Assembly (NCBI GenBank): GCA_950106755.1
Contig: OX467083.1
Coordinates: 49,118,555 to 49,182,554 of the forward strand
Direction of reading: 5' to 3'
From: Climacium dendroides
Lineage: Eukaryota; Streptophyta; Bryopsida; Hypnales; Climaciaceae
Length of the DNA: 64,000 nucleotides
This document shows, one piece after another, positions 10,993 to 25,660 of the stretch. A model generated the notes under the pieces. It was not told the DNA's origin, ran no database searches, and saw nothing but the letters and a program-made list of their open reading frames with translations. Within the stretch, counting starts at the first letter, position 1, and each line of letters starts with the position of its first letter. The translations under genes and the position numbers were made by a program.

Positions 10993-13325
10993 GCTTTCAA
11001 TATTTTACTATTCAACCATTGAAACAATATTGCAACAATATTGTTGCAATGGGGGCTTTTTCCTGATGTTTGTCTAATGATAAATTGTCATCTCATATTC
11101 TCATGTGTGTGGTTTTAGGCTATTGAGCAAGTGACATGGGTCACTATCATGTATGATTTTTTGCTCATAATGAAATCTTGAATTTGGTGAGGCAAGTGTA
11201 GTGAATGGATTGCAAGAAATTTTGATTTACTATGGGAAGTGAATTGAATGGATATGTACAGTGGATCATTCTTTGACTTAGTGGCTCCATTCAAAGGCAT
11301 GTTTGGGATTATTTTTAGACTCACTAGTTCCATTCAAAGGCATGCTTTGATTCATCAAAGTTGTACCTATGAGCATTAATGGGGACCTAAGCACCTCTAC
11401 CTTGGAAAAATCATATGTTATTCACTCCAGATCAAAAAATTAACCCCTAAAGAACCAAACTACATTTTTTGGTAACATAGGGATTTGGGGTAGCTCACTT
11501 CAAATGGAATTTTTTTCCTTTGAAATTTTCACACAACATGTGTCCAAGGAGTAGCTTTAAAACCCAAAAATTTCATAATTTTTTACTGTATGATTAAAAA
11601 ATTATTGTATGATATGCAATTTTTAATTTTCAATGGACAATCCGAGTAGCAAAAAAAAACTTAATATTTTTTTTCAAAATGAAATATTGAAATTGGTTTT
11701 CTAGATTTAAATATAGATGGAAAGCTTTGAATATTTGCAATAAACTTTGAAGTCCTTTATTTAACTCAATTTTGAATATTATTTTTTAAAAATAAAAAAA
11801 TATTAGATGTACATTGTTTATTATAACATTACAACCATTGAAAATTGTAATTTTTTAATTTCATAAATAAATGGTTAACAATTTAGTTTTTTAATCATTC
11901 TCTACTTCTTTCTACTTACTATTTTGTCCTACATGCTTGAAAATTTTTCAGATCATTTGGAATTATATAACATATAGCCAACTTGACTTGAAGAATGAAT
12001 TCAAAGAAGCACAATCATTTTAGACATTTTTCATAAGGATCTAACCTTGTGAAGTGCAGCTGCCCAAATTTTTGCAAGGGCAAAAAAAAACATTTTTGTC
12101 ACTTCAAACACTAATATCTTACACTCTACTCAGTGGAAATTTCTGAAATTTTTTCTACATCTTCTCAAACCAATGTACTACAAGATCCTACGGTTACATG
12201 TGTCCCCAATTTTTTTTCTTCCTAAAATTTGGTACTTGTATTAGAAATGGCAATTTGGGAGCATTTTTGTTGAAAACAAAGTCAAAAACCTTCAGGTGTT
12301 CAAATTAAAATTTCCACTTTTGTGTTCCTCATTTCTCTTTCTCCCAAAAAAATGAAAAAAGTGTTTGGATTCACCCGTTTCTATGCAAAGGACTTTTTTT
12401 CCTTTAGATGCACACTTTCTGTGAGCCTGTTACTGTAATTCGAAATTAGTGTGCCTTGTACTATTGTCACAATCAGAATATAAGTAAAAATAAATTTTGA
12501 ATTTTTTAAATTTATAAAAACTTTAAAATTCAATAACTTTCACACCATAGGTCCAAATGTCACAAAATAAACCATGCACCCTTCCTTGCTGAGGAGGTAT
12601 TTCATTTCATGTCTTATCAATAAATGTTGGACTATAGTGCAATGATAATTAACATTTATACATATACGAGGGAGGATATTTAATACGAAGTTGGAACCAA
12701 AACGCCAGAAGCGGTGTTTTAGGGATTTAGGATTTTTTTTTTCCAATGATACCAAGCACGCAACTAAGGGATGCATATCTCAACATAACAAACAAACAGC
12801 CTTTATTAATGGATGGGGGATGTGGAACACTGGAACAATTTTTCAGTTTACTTTTATTTATTCTATTTGTATGTATTTATGTTTAGTTGACCATACAAAT
12901 GAAAGCTCCTACACGAGACTCCAAGGCCAACTGTAAGCTGCAGAGTCAGGGCCGAGTGAGTGGACTCAATCATAACCGGGGATTTTATTTTCAATTTTTT
13001 AAGGTACAAAAAACAAAAGGAAAATAAATAAATAATTCCTTATGAGATTGTTTTAAATTTAGAGTTTGTTCCCGCGCATAACATTGTTAACCAAGTACGG
13101 GTCCCCTTTTGCTTCCATAGAAAGGGGAGCTCCAACACTAACAAATCCTAAATCTGATGTATAAATTGACATGGGGATGGGCAAGGAGATGGGTCAGCAT
13201 TGACAACCTGCCCTCCAAGTACCAATCAGATGCTTTAGATTTTAACTAAATTGCCTCCTTGGTATATGGGGGGAATGATACCTTGACTTGTGAGGTGGAG
13301 ATCAATTTGGTGAACAATGTTATAT
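10993..13325. other. Intergenic DNA with a lone TTAA-type terminus
   Basis: No gene. At 11440-11454 a TTAA followed by CCCCTAAAGAACC marks one end of the family seen intact at 16300-16872. The interior up to about 12300 resembles that element (phrases such as TCTTACACTC, ATCCTACGGTTACATG), but the partner terminus is not clear. Frames at 12540-12936 on both strands overlap and show no domain. Confidence 0.5.
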
Positions 13326-13518
13326 ACATTACCTTGTAATCTTGGGTCCTACATATTAGCTTTAGAGGTAACTCAATTTACACCAAAACTACATACATCT
13401 ACTAGGAGGGAGACTTTAGTTAGTAACATTACCTTGTAATCTTGGGTCCTACATATTAGCTCTAGAGGTAACTCAATTTACACCAAAACTACATACATCT
13501 ACTAGGAGGGAGACTTAG
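13326..13518. repeat. 100-bp direct tandem duplication
   Basis: The segment beginning ACATTACCTTGTAATCTTGG at 13326 is repeated at 13426 with only a few differences (for example AGCTTTAGAGG versus AGCTCTAGAGG). It ends near AGGAGGGAGACTT. A recent local duplication with no coding content. Confidence 0.9.
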
Positions 13519-16295
13519 TTTATAGTGACATTTTTAATAAAGAAAACTAAGAAAGTGTATAATGTTATAGAGAAGAGGTTATGAAAATTAGTATAAGAGT
13601 TGTCTCTAATGAATTTGTATGTATTGGAATTTTGTTGAATAGGGATCATTGTGGTAGTATTAAGATCATTGACGAATGTGACTAGTTGTGGTTTAGGATT
13701 TAGTAGTCTAATGGTTTGGGATTTGAATCCCTATATTGAGTGTGGGTATTAATGCTAGTGAGAGTATTGAGGTAGGAATACTGCAAGATGTAACATTAGG
13801 TGGAGCCATAATGGTTGTAATGTATGAGCACTATCTCACTGAGCTATTGAGTAATTTTTATGCTAAATGTAGATGGTCGTGCGTGGTTTAGTGATGGTGG
13901 GGGGATAATTTTCTCCAACTACGGAATAGAAACAATGAAGATATATTGCACATTTTTTTGCTAATTTTTCATCAAGTTTGGAATTAGTAGAAATTAATGA
14001 AGTGTAGATTACAATCCAACTTGTTCTCGATATATAGGTGAACCTATTTCCAAGAAGCATAAAACTAAAACTAGCTATGGTGGTGAACAAAACAAAGAAT
14101 ACAAGAAACTAGAAATCAATATGTCAAGGTTTTATATCTTAATGATAAGAAGAGTCTTTGTCACTACACATTTCCTTAGATTTTGTGACTTGGAATCTGC
14201 AAAGCCAAGCCCACCATTACCATCAATGCAAATCCATTTACTATAATATGTCAATAGACAAATTTTCAATCAAGGCACCATAGTTTTTGTCCATGAAAAA
14301 ACTACTCCCTAACCAATATATCATCTAAATTAAGTTACCTTTGATGAATAAAAATGCACGTCATATTTCCTTCATTTAAGAAAATAGTTCCCCCTATCTT
14401 GTGCAAATGGGCCTTAGTCTAAAATAATGCATACACCTTATGCATTTTTCTAAGGTCCTAATTGGTTTGTCATACGAGTGCCACTAACACTAAGTTTCCA
14501 AATCCAGAATAATTGTATAATATTTGTTGTTAAATTTATATAAATTGTTTTATTATTGTATTAATTGATTTCAACATGAATAAAATGTTGTAGTAATTCT
14601 AATTTGATAGATTGTGACACTAATTTTGCGCCCTCACTAATAGTACAAATCAATGTAATTTAGGTTGTAATAACATTATAGTAATGAAGCATTCAAGATA
14701 CTTGCATTCATAATATGTTGACTATGGATTAAACATCAATTATTCATCCTAGGATGTGTACATTCATCCAAATGTGGTTATATCATCACGTCCTTTCAAA
14801 TTCCTTTGCGTGAATTCTAATCCTTCGTCTATAATTTGGTAAATGAGAATATTCAAATAATATTTTTTAACATTGTGATTCAATGAGGAAATGCCATGAA
14901 TTAAATCCTTGAATTCATAAACATACAAGTTTATAACAAGATATCTGATACAATATGAAGGCCCTCTAGAAAAAAAAAATTAATGCTTAAATATTTGTTT
15001 GAATTAAGAAAAGTAGAACAAAAAGAGAGGTAATTCATTCCAAGTATTAGGAACATCAATAAGTTGCCACAACCCCCATGTGATGAACTTGCATAGAATA
15101 TGTGCAGTCACCTATAGTTGCCAACTAAACATAGTCATCATTGCATGATAAAATTTATTTTGATTCAGTTATATTGGCAAGGGAAATGGGATCCAAAGTA
15201 ATTTACCATGCATAATTTTGACACTATATGAAGAAGTTATGAATTTTCAAAAATCTTATGATAGGTGTATATAAATTGGCATTTTTAGGTTGTAATGTCT
15301 AAACTTTATACATCCTCAAAAATAATATCTTCATTCCAAACAAGCTTTTATATGCAATGGATTTTTTTAATCAATAATGATTACGAAGCATGAAGGTTGG
15401 AAGTTGGTCTTGAGTTTTGAAAACTTGAAGTTATCCTGCTATCAAGGACAAAAAGCCACCTCAAAAAGAAGAGTTCCTAATGTTGCAATTATTCTCCAAA
15501 ACCAACCTCCAAGACTAGTCTTGGAGAATATGTGGAACTTCAAGGAATCTATTTTTTGAGGTAACGTAACTTCAAGTTTTCAAAACCCCACTTGCTACTT
15601 GAACTCTAACCCCTACTACAATAAAGTCAAACCATCCATAGCCAATCTATCATTTAAGCAATTCTATGACAAATTATGAGCAGTATGAAGTAATGTAAAA
15701 AAATTCTCATGTAAAAAGACAAGAAATATAGGGATTGCAATTATTTTGTAATTTTATTTCCAAAATTGAAATTACTATGAATTTTGGGAGTCATAAAATG
15801 CTTAGAATCTATAGCCAACATCTAGACTCTTCTAATTCTAATCATTCAAGAAACTCTTCCCTACACTTTGGGATATGTGTCATAACCTTAAAGGAGTTGA
15901 TTTATTTCCAATTGTCATCCCATTCTCACAACTTAGGCTCCTCTATTTCTGATCACTTATATTGTAAGTGACAATTGATGTACAACATAGCCAACAAGAG
16001 TAATAGAAATGTCTAGAAGGTGTACATTCAAAGCATAAAATGATCACAACATCAACTGTAGATTAAAAGCCACAATGGTCACCAACATTTGTTTGTAAGA
16101 AGCCTATGGTCAGACATTGTTTTGCTTATAGATTAAAAATGGAACAAAGAGAATCTTCACGAAAAAAAATTTATGGTAATTTTGTTTTAGATGGAAAAAA
16201 TGTCAAAAAAATTATGTAATCCTCCTTAAATCTATTTTCTCCATGCAAATTTTTTTTTCTTCAACCTCCCACATGCCACAAACAGTTTGAATTGC
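13519..16295. other. Intergenic DNA, no supported gene
   Basis: Uniformly AT-rich. The longest frames are 60-78 codons (13863-14090 minus, 15377-15559 plus, 15735-15971 plus) and none has a recognisable motif. I see no strong repeat here. Confidence 0.55.
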
Positions 16296-16876
16296 TTAAC
16301 CCCTAAAGTCTCAAAGTCCCTACAAGGGACTTTGTTGATATTGAGTAGGCTTGTGTGATCTCAATTTTTGACATAATTTTTTGAAACTTTTTTTGAAGAT
16401 AGAAAATCAGATTAGTTTTTTGGAAATATAATTTTTTAAATTTCAATCAGTGTCCGGAAACAAAAGTTATGTTACCATGAGTTCAAAAAGCAAATCGAGG
16501 GGCAATCACAAAAAATCACAAAAAGGTAAATTTTTTAATTTTTAATTTTTTTTTCTCAAAGATTATACTTTTGTTTACATTTGAAGCTTTGATTCATTCT
16601 GTTTGGACTAGTGATGGAAAAGTTATGGACAATCTTAGTTTTCAGGCAATCGAAGCATCTTTTTAAAAAAAATCTTGAATTTGTCACTTTAAATGCAAAT
16701 ATCTTGCAATCTAGAAGGTCAAGTTCCTGAAAAAATTTCCACGTATTCTTATACTAGTGTAGTATAAGATCTTACAGTTAGATGTTTAAAAAACAAACAG
16801 TTTTTAAATTTTTTTGCTCTTTGCAATAGAAATGACAGTTTTGAGTGGATTTTGACCTTGGGACTTTAGGGGTTAA
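16296..16876. mobile_element. 573-bp TTAA-flanked TIR element
   Basis: TTAA at 16296-16299 and 16873-16876 brackets an element at 16300-16872. The left terminus is CCCCTAAAGTCTCAAAGTCC; the right, reverse complemented, is CCCCTAAAGTCCCAAGGTC. The first 11 bases are identical. A TTAA target duplication is characteristic of the piggyBac and Kolobok superfamilies. No transposase is encoded, so it is non-autonomous. Confidence 0.75.
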
Positions 16877-16893
16877 GTGTTTGAAAATAGCTA

Positions 16894-17112
16894 GGGTAAA
16901 CTGACCCCTTCATTGCCTCGTTTTACCCCTGGGGAAAATGCTATGGAATTTTTTATTTGCAATTAGATGAATTTTTTTGCAAATTCTAAATTCAGATTTG
17001 CAATCAACGACCCAAAATTAGCTAGGGGCAATGTTGAAATATAAAAAATCATGGCAAAAAATAGAGGACTTTTTTCACAATTAACTCGGGCAATGAGGGG
17101 GTCAGTTCTCCC
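16894..17112. mobile_element. 219-bp MITE with ~27-bp TIRs
   Basis: The left terminus contains AACTGACCCCTTCATTGCC and the right terminus, reverse complemented, AACTGACCCCCTCATTGCC. They differ by one base over 19. The interior is AT-rich and non-coding. A target duplication was not recognised. Confidence 0.7.
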
Positions 17113-17462
17113 TGGCCCCCTCAAATAGGTTGCCATCCTGCTATTAACTTAGTTCCAACCTTGAAAAGGAGAAAAAAAAGAACATTCCAAACTTCGGTTG
17201 GAAATAGCTGCACCCTACACGTTGGGTGGGCATGGGTGGTCCAAACTTACTAATGTTAAGCTAGTGGGACAACCGAAAGGGAAGGGGCCTAGTGAAGAGA
17301 AGCAACCAAATGGGGGCAAGGTGTCGTTGGGGCGTCGGCTTGCGTGTCCCTAGCAATCACCGGGGAACACTTGATTTTCGTTTCCTTTCTGCCAAGTGGG
17401 CTGCAGGTGCCGTGCATGAATTCTCTCAGCATCCAAGTGAGAGAAAACACTGATATGCTCTT

Positions 17463-17568
17463 GAAAAGGCTAGTCTGGAAGTTAGATTCCACTTCGTTGT
17501 GTGGTCACACTTCCTGAAAAGGCTAGTCTGGAAGTTAGATTCCACTTCGTTGTGTGGTCACACTTCCT
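17463..17568. repeat. Exact 53-bp tandem duplication
   Basis: The unit starting GAAAAGGCTAGTCTGGAAG at 17463 is repeated without change at 17516. It ends GGTCACACTTCCT. The identity suggests a very recent duplication or an assembly artefact. Confidence 0.95.
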
Positions 17569-17607
17569 TGCATTTTCTAATATGAAAAAATGGCCAACGT
17601 AGTTGAC

Positions 17608-18287
17608 TTTTACCCATAAAGGACGAGGGGGTGACTGTGGAAATCATCAGTTTTTTTATGAGCGTGTGAAGCATTGGCTTAAAAAATTGTAAAAGCACTC
17701 ATTGCAAGACAAACTATTGTAGAAGACCTCCCCTTTTCTTGCAAAATTTCGAGGATGAATGGTTGCACTTTTGTCCTACATAGAGAGATTCTTTGTCATC
17801 CATTAAACGCAAAACGTCCACCTCAACATTTCAGGGTTAACCCATAAATGCTGCTAAGGGCGTTTTCCGGCCGAGGAATGGTAAAAAATCTCTCCATGCA
17901 AGATATAAGTGCAACTATTCATCCTCAAAATTTTGTATGAAAAAAGAAGGTCTTCTACAATAGTTTGACTTCCAATGAGTGCTTTTGCATTTTTTTTATT
18001 AAGCCAATAATTCACAAGGTAACAAAATAAATGATTTCCATGGTGATCAACTCGTGGTTCTAGGGTTAATTCTTAAAGGATGGGCCTGTGACTGTGGAAA
18101 TCATCCCTTTTGGCATTGCGTAAATAGTTGGTTTAACAAAAAAATCTTAAAGCACTCATTGGAAGGCAAACTCATTGTAGAAGACCTCCCTTTTTAATGC
18201 AAAATTTCAAAGATGAATAGTTGTCCTTGTATCTTACACATAAAGATTCTCTATCATTCATCAACTTGGAAATGGCCGCAGGGTTGA
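17608..18287. mobile_element. Three abutting ~220-bp TTAA MITEs, alternating orientation
   Basis: Three copies of one short family lie end to end: 17612-17836 (reverse), 17841-18065 (forward) and 18070-18283 (reverse). They are separated by single TTAA sites at 17837-17840 and 18066-18069 and closed by TTGA at 18284-18287. Terminal motif is CCCATAAAGG or a variant; the interior shares GTAGAAGACCTCCC/GGTCTTCTACAA and GGTGACTGTGGAAATCATC (reverse complement in the middle copy). Other copies are at 22707-22928 and 39207-39426. Confidence 0.75.
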
Positions 18288-18397
18288 ATAAGAATTATTT
18301 GTCTATCTATTTAATATGAATTGCTTAAAGTATCAATATTGCAATTTCATTGTTGCTCTAGTAGGTTAATTGTCTTGATGGAACCTTTACATGGTTG

Positions 18398-18579
18398 ATG
18401 GGGAATTTCATTAAAATGACAAATATTCTATGACTTGGACATTCCACAGTTCAGACAGGGCAATCTGAAAATTAGTATACTAATAGATTTCAGACTGCCC
18501 GGTGCCAAGTCTAAATTGCGGGAATGACACACTATGAAAATGGCACATAGAATGTTGCCATTTTATTGAAATTCCCCAT
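18398..18579. mobile_element. 182-bp MITE with ~35-bp TIRs, GTTG duplication
   Basis: Termini are ATGGGGAATTTCATTAAAA and its near-exact inverse. The flanks are GTTG at 18394-18397 and 18580-18583. The right arm of the inverted duplication has the empty site near 61990-62000 (one CAAC on the plus strand). The centre has a second inverted repeat (CAGGGCAATCTGAAA / TTTCAGACTGCCCGG). A related element with similar termini is at 40904-41186. Confidence 0.85.
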
Positions 18580-18627
18580 GTTGTCATTCAAATTCTCTTA
18601 AATTGTTGATTTCAACCTCACACTTTA

Positions 18628-19835
18628 TTAATTTCTAAAGGACCAAGGCCTTTTTTTTGTCAAAAAACATTCAAATTGCCATTTTTATTGCATTCAACTA
18701 AAAAACAAAAAAATATATTTTTTTAGAATCTAACTATAGGATCTTGTATTTTATTTGTCTAAAATCATGTTGTAAAAATTTCAGGAAGTTTGACAATACA
18801 GACTGAAAGATATTAGCATTCAAAGATAGGAAAAAAAGATTTTTTTTTAATGTTGGTCTACAATTTCAGATGACTTTGATTTCCATTTGTAGTAAAAATT
18901 TACACTATAGATTTTGAATTAAAAAAAATTTGTAGTTAAGAATTGAATAGAAAGTCTGGAAGTTATTTTTTAAAGAAAAAAAACACTTACTTATCATTAT
19001 TTAGAAAATTATAACATAGAAGTAGGTCCAAGGTTGAGAAAAAACTAAATTTTTATAGTTCTAAGATGGAATTGAAACACAATAATTCCAATGGAGAGAT
19101 TGTTTTAGCAAACAATCTTAACCTTTTGAAATAATTTTTCTTAAGAAATTATGAAATTGCATTAAAAAAATGAATCCCATAAGTTGTTTTTTCAAAAAAG
19201 ATACATTAGATGAAATTGCGGATGTTTAGAAGGTTGTGAGTTTCCATGAATTTTAGACTATAAGAACTCTGCTACAACAGCAGTCTGATATGGCCAAACA
19301 ACTGCCACGTTAGATATTAATAAAAATAAATAAATAAATATTATTTTATTTTATTTTATTTTTAAAATTTTAAAATTTTAAAATTTTTTAAAATTATTTT
19401 TAATTCTAGCTAGTAGTTCCTAACATGGAGAGAAGGCCTAAAACGGCCCTCCACAGTAGCTAAAAAACATCTAATGCTATGATTGCTTCAAAAACAAAAT
19501 TGTCTATAACTTTCATATTACTAATTCAAATGGAATGAATCAAATCTTCACATGTAGATAAAAATAAGATTTAAGAGGAAAAATTTTAAAAGAAAAATTA
19601 CTTTAAATTTTTGTAGATTTCTTTTGTTGTTTGACGACATGAAAATTATTTTTAAAATGTCATAACCTTTGCTCCCAAGCACAAATTGAAATAAAAATTA
19701 ATATTCCCACAAAGATAATAAATTTTTCTGTCTAATGAAAAAATTCTAAAAAAATTCTAAAAAAATTGAGGTCCTAGAAACTTGCCCAAACTTTGAATAA
19801 TCCCCCACAGGGACTCTTGGTCCTTTAGGGGTTAA
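18628..19835. mobile_element. 1.2-kb TTAA-flanked TIR element
   Basis: TTAA at 18628-18631 and 19832-19835 flanks an element at 18632-19831. The left terminus is TTTCTAAAGGACCAAGGCC and the right, reverse complemented, CCCCTAAAGGACCAAGAGTCC minus its last base; CTAAAGGACCAAG is identical. The inverted arm lacks the element: near 61945 the sequence runs straight across with TAGA in place of TTAA. The element therefore inserted after the duplication or was lost from the other arm. No transposase is encoded. Confidence 0.8.
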
Positions 19836-20554
19836 ATCATTAATAAGATAAATGTACCTAAAAGCTTCCTAATATGCATTTTTGTATGGTTCCTATTATT
19901 AAGTTGTCTTAAATTTTATTGAATCTTATTGGCAATTAAAAAAGATTCAAGGCTCCTTTAGCATGATTGTATTTTTAGAAACCAATATAAATACTTGGTA
20001 GTCAATGAATTCATTTCATAGATGTACAGAAATTCCCATCAAGGTTCTCATATTTAGAGGGAAAAATGTAAATCTAAGTTTGATTATGAAACTCAAAACA
20101 AAGTAACATGAGGATTGCTAAAAGTGCTATTTTTTTGGTCTAGTCATAGTTATTATTATTAGACTCATTAAATTTTTATATTTTCTTGTTGTCAATCTGA
20201 AAAAGATTTCAACATACCAAAAATGTTTCATTTAGATATTTCATGCAAAAATTATGAATGGCCAAAGTTAGTTTTATTTTTTAAATTTATAAAATCATTT
20301 TTTAATGAAAGTAGATATTAACTAACAAGATTTGCATCTAATAAAGATGGTGCTTTTAGGTTAGTGACACATTTGGGAGTTCTTACCTTATTGATTTGGT
20401 GAACTTGTCATAAACATAACATTGTTCATTAGTCTAAACCATTGTTCCTTGAATAATCCCTATGCCAATCCTTAAGAGTGAATTTAGTTAACCTCCTAAT
20501 GTCCAAAGGCCTTTTTTTCATCAAAAAACATTCAAACTGCCATTTCTATAGCAA

Positions 20555-21224
20555 CTAACGGTTGGTGCTTGCTATGCTATGCATTCATCATTAGAATTTT
20601 ATAAGAATTTTTATGTATTAGATAGAATGCAGAACAAAAATTGCAATAAATCTTCAAATAAAAATCTCAAAAACTTTGTAAACAACTTAATTGTTGTGAA
20701 ATCCAAAATCACTTCAATTGAATAAATTTCTCAAAATTATTTAGTAGTAGCAATAGAAAATTGAAATTATGAAAACTCAAAGCTCACAAAAGAACAAAAG
20801 CATAGATTGAAGTGCAAAGAAGTGTAAAGCCAAGAGAAGCAATGGATTTGCTACCTTTATAATATCATCCTATGGATCCTCTTTAATATCACCTTAATTG
20901 CAACAACTATATTATATCTATAATATCACCCTTTGTAAAAAGTGATATTACAAAAGTGATTGCAAACTGCTACTCTATTTCTATAATATCAAATTGTGTA
21001 AAAATACAATTTCTATGTAAGCATGATTGAAAATATTTTTATAAAATAATTAAAATAATTATTTTAAAGACTTATCAAAATCATTATCATGCATTCTATT
21101 CAAATATATCAAATTTTTACTAATCTGTGATATAATGAATGCGTAGTGTAGCAAGTACAAGCCTTAGTATTAATGATAGCATTTGTGATATTATAGAGGG
21201 AGTTATGATTTTAGTAGTATGATA
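20555..21224. mobile_element. Dispersed repeat, copy 2, flanked by AGCAA
   Basis: About 670 bp, related to 3398-4228. It starts CTAACGGTTGGTGCTTGC and ends AGTAGTATGATA. AGCAA lies directly outside both ends (20550-20554 and 21225-21229), a likely 5-bp target duplication. The right arm of the inverted duplication (about 45590-45640) lacks this segment, which supports insertion. No terminal inverted repeat or coding frame was found, so the class is unknown. Confidence 0.7.
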
Positions 21225-22702
21225 AGCAAAATAAATAATTTTTTTTTTTTTGCATACCTAATCATAGGATTTGTAGAGAATCATTGGATAGCTGTAAAGT
21301 TCCTTCTACTTTTGGAGGGAGCAAAAAGGAACCCAAAATTTGGTTAACCCCTAAAAGGCTAGATCTATTAAACAAAATAATTAAACATCATTCATGAGTA
21401 GAATTTAGTTTTCTAAATTATATTTAAATATCAATTTTATAATTTTTAACATGTGACACTATGTACTAGCTATTTTTGTGAAAAATTTTACTTTGTTTCA
21501 TCAAAAATTATTATTATAATATATGTGTGTCAAAAAGTGAAAAAAATTAGTAAATATAGAATTTTATAAATATTTTGAAATTATTTAAAAAAAATGCAAG
21601 TAGCAATGGATATTAGTACAAAAAATTTCAATTAATTATTTTCTATTTTCTATCCAAAACATGCTTGACAATTGACAATGACTTAGCTTAATAGTGAAAA
21701 ACATCAAAATAATTATAATTTTTAAAAATATAAGGAAAAAATGAAATGTTATATCAATTATAATATGTATTAGAATAGTCTGTTATTCTCCCCATAAATG
21801 AAGGTTAGAATGAAAATTAAATTGTTTTAGTTAAAAGAATTATAAACATTTTAAAAGAAGAAAATTTGAAGAAAAATAATAATATTGTCTAATTTGGACT
21901 ATGACACTTGGAACTTTTGATTATTGCAATAATTCTTTCAATTTTTTATATTTTGAAATTTTTAGATGGAAGAGAACCCAAATTCAAAACATTCAATGAT
22001 TTGGTACCAATAGTGTTGATTGCCTTCCCCAAATGGAATGATGTGGAATATTCTACATCATTCCATCCCTCAAGTGAAATGTCCACATGTCATATATTAC
22101 ACTCCATCAATAGCAAAATGGCCATGTGTTGGGATTTATTAGACTATAAGAAAGTCAACCAACTAGTGGGTTGAAAATGCACAATGGTTATTAATAACTT
22201 TGTTTGTGTATGTAACAACCACAAATTAAACTAAGTCATAATCATTGAAGCACATTTCATGGTAGAGACCTTTTCTATATGATCCATGATCCATGAGTCA
22301 AAATCATCATAATCTAGATAAATCTAGGTAAATCTCATAATTGACCTTGTATGCAATACCTACCATCCTACCTACCTTTTCTTCTACACACCTTGAAATA
22401 ATCAATGGATTCATGGATGACAGTTGAAGAGAAGAAAAGGCAGCCTTTCTTCATGCTACTCAATGTTATGGGCTTGTTCAAGCTCCATTTTCTTAGCATT
22501 TAACCTTCAAAGGGCTTGAAACCTATTGCAAATGTATAGTATATTTTGAATATGGTGGTATTTGACCAAAAAAACATTGACCAAATATTGCTCAATACAT
22601 AGTAAATTAATGATCATCATTGTGTGTAAATAACAATATATTACAATTCATATAGTGAACCACAATCGAAGAGTTATAAGGCCCCCAAGGGCCTTTTAAG
22701 GG

Positions 22703-22932
22703 TTAACCCATAAAGGTCATTGCAATTTTTGGCCAATGAATGACAAAAAATCTTTTCATGTGGAACAAAAGTGTAACTACTTATTCTCCATATGAAATTC
22801 TATATGAAGAGGGGAGGCCTTCTAGAGTAGTTTGACTTCCATCAAGATCTTTTGGATTTTTTAAAGCCTATAATTCACACAATACTGAAATAGATGATTT
22901 CCATGGTCACCAATCCGTCCTTTAAGGTTTAA
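22703..22932. mobile_element. 222-bp TTAA MITE
   Basis: TTAA at 22703-22706 and 22929-22932 flanks 22707-22928. Termini are CCCATAAAGGTC and, reverse complemented, ACCTTAAAGGACGG. The interior shares GGCCTTCTAGAGTAGTTTGA with the family at 17.6-18.3 and 39.2 kb (there GGTCTTCTACAATAGTTTGA). A fragment of the same interior recurs at 22983-23020, just upstream of the reductase. Confidence 0.75.
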
Positions 22933-23050
22933 TATGCATGAAGAATGGATCTTTGGTAATTTACAATAAAGGCTGACCAAAAGAGGAGGCCTTCTAGAGT
23001 AGTTTGACTTCCACTGAATTTTTGGATGTGCGAACCTTTCTGAGGGGTTA

Positions 23051-25405
<2,355 letters not shown>

Positions 25406-25660
25406 GGCAAGCTAGAGTTTCTGGAGATACTTCTCTTCGTTTTTGCCTGTAGCACCATCTTTTACGGTCATGTGGAACTGTACCTATGCATTCATCACTG
25501 AATCACGCATTGCATGACGCAGTTCTGAGATTTTCTCTGCACGGGCTTAAAAGCAAGATGTAATACTGGTGTAGTAATAGAGAGGTGGCGATGATGCTGG
25601 TTTGTTCGTGACAGTTCTTGAACTTATCAATACGGAGACTTGCATTTGTTGTAGCTTAGG

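Noticed and set aside
13700..13735. GTTTGGGATTTGAATCCC, like a tRNA T-arm
   Set aside because: No matching acceptor stem, D-arm or anticodon arm could be folded around it.
21344..22706. A 1.35-kb TTAA element with CCCCTAAAAGGC and GGCCTTTTAAGGG ends
   Set aside because: Much of the interior (21420-21900) is present in the other arm without such ends, so the two termini are more likely parts of separate copies.
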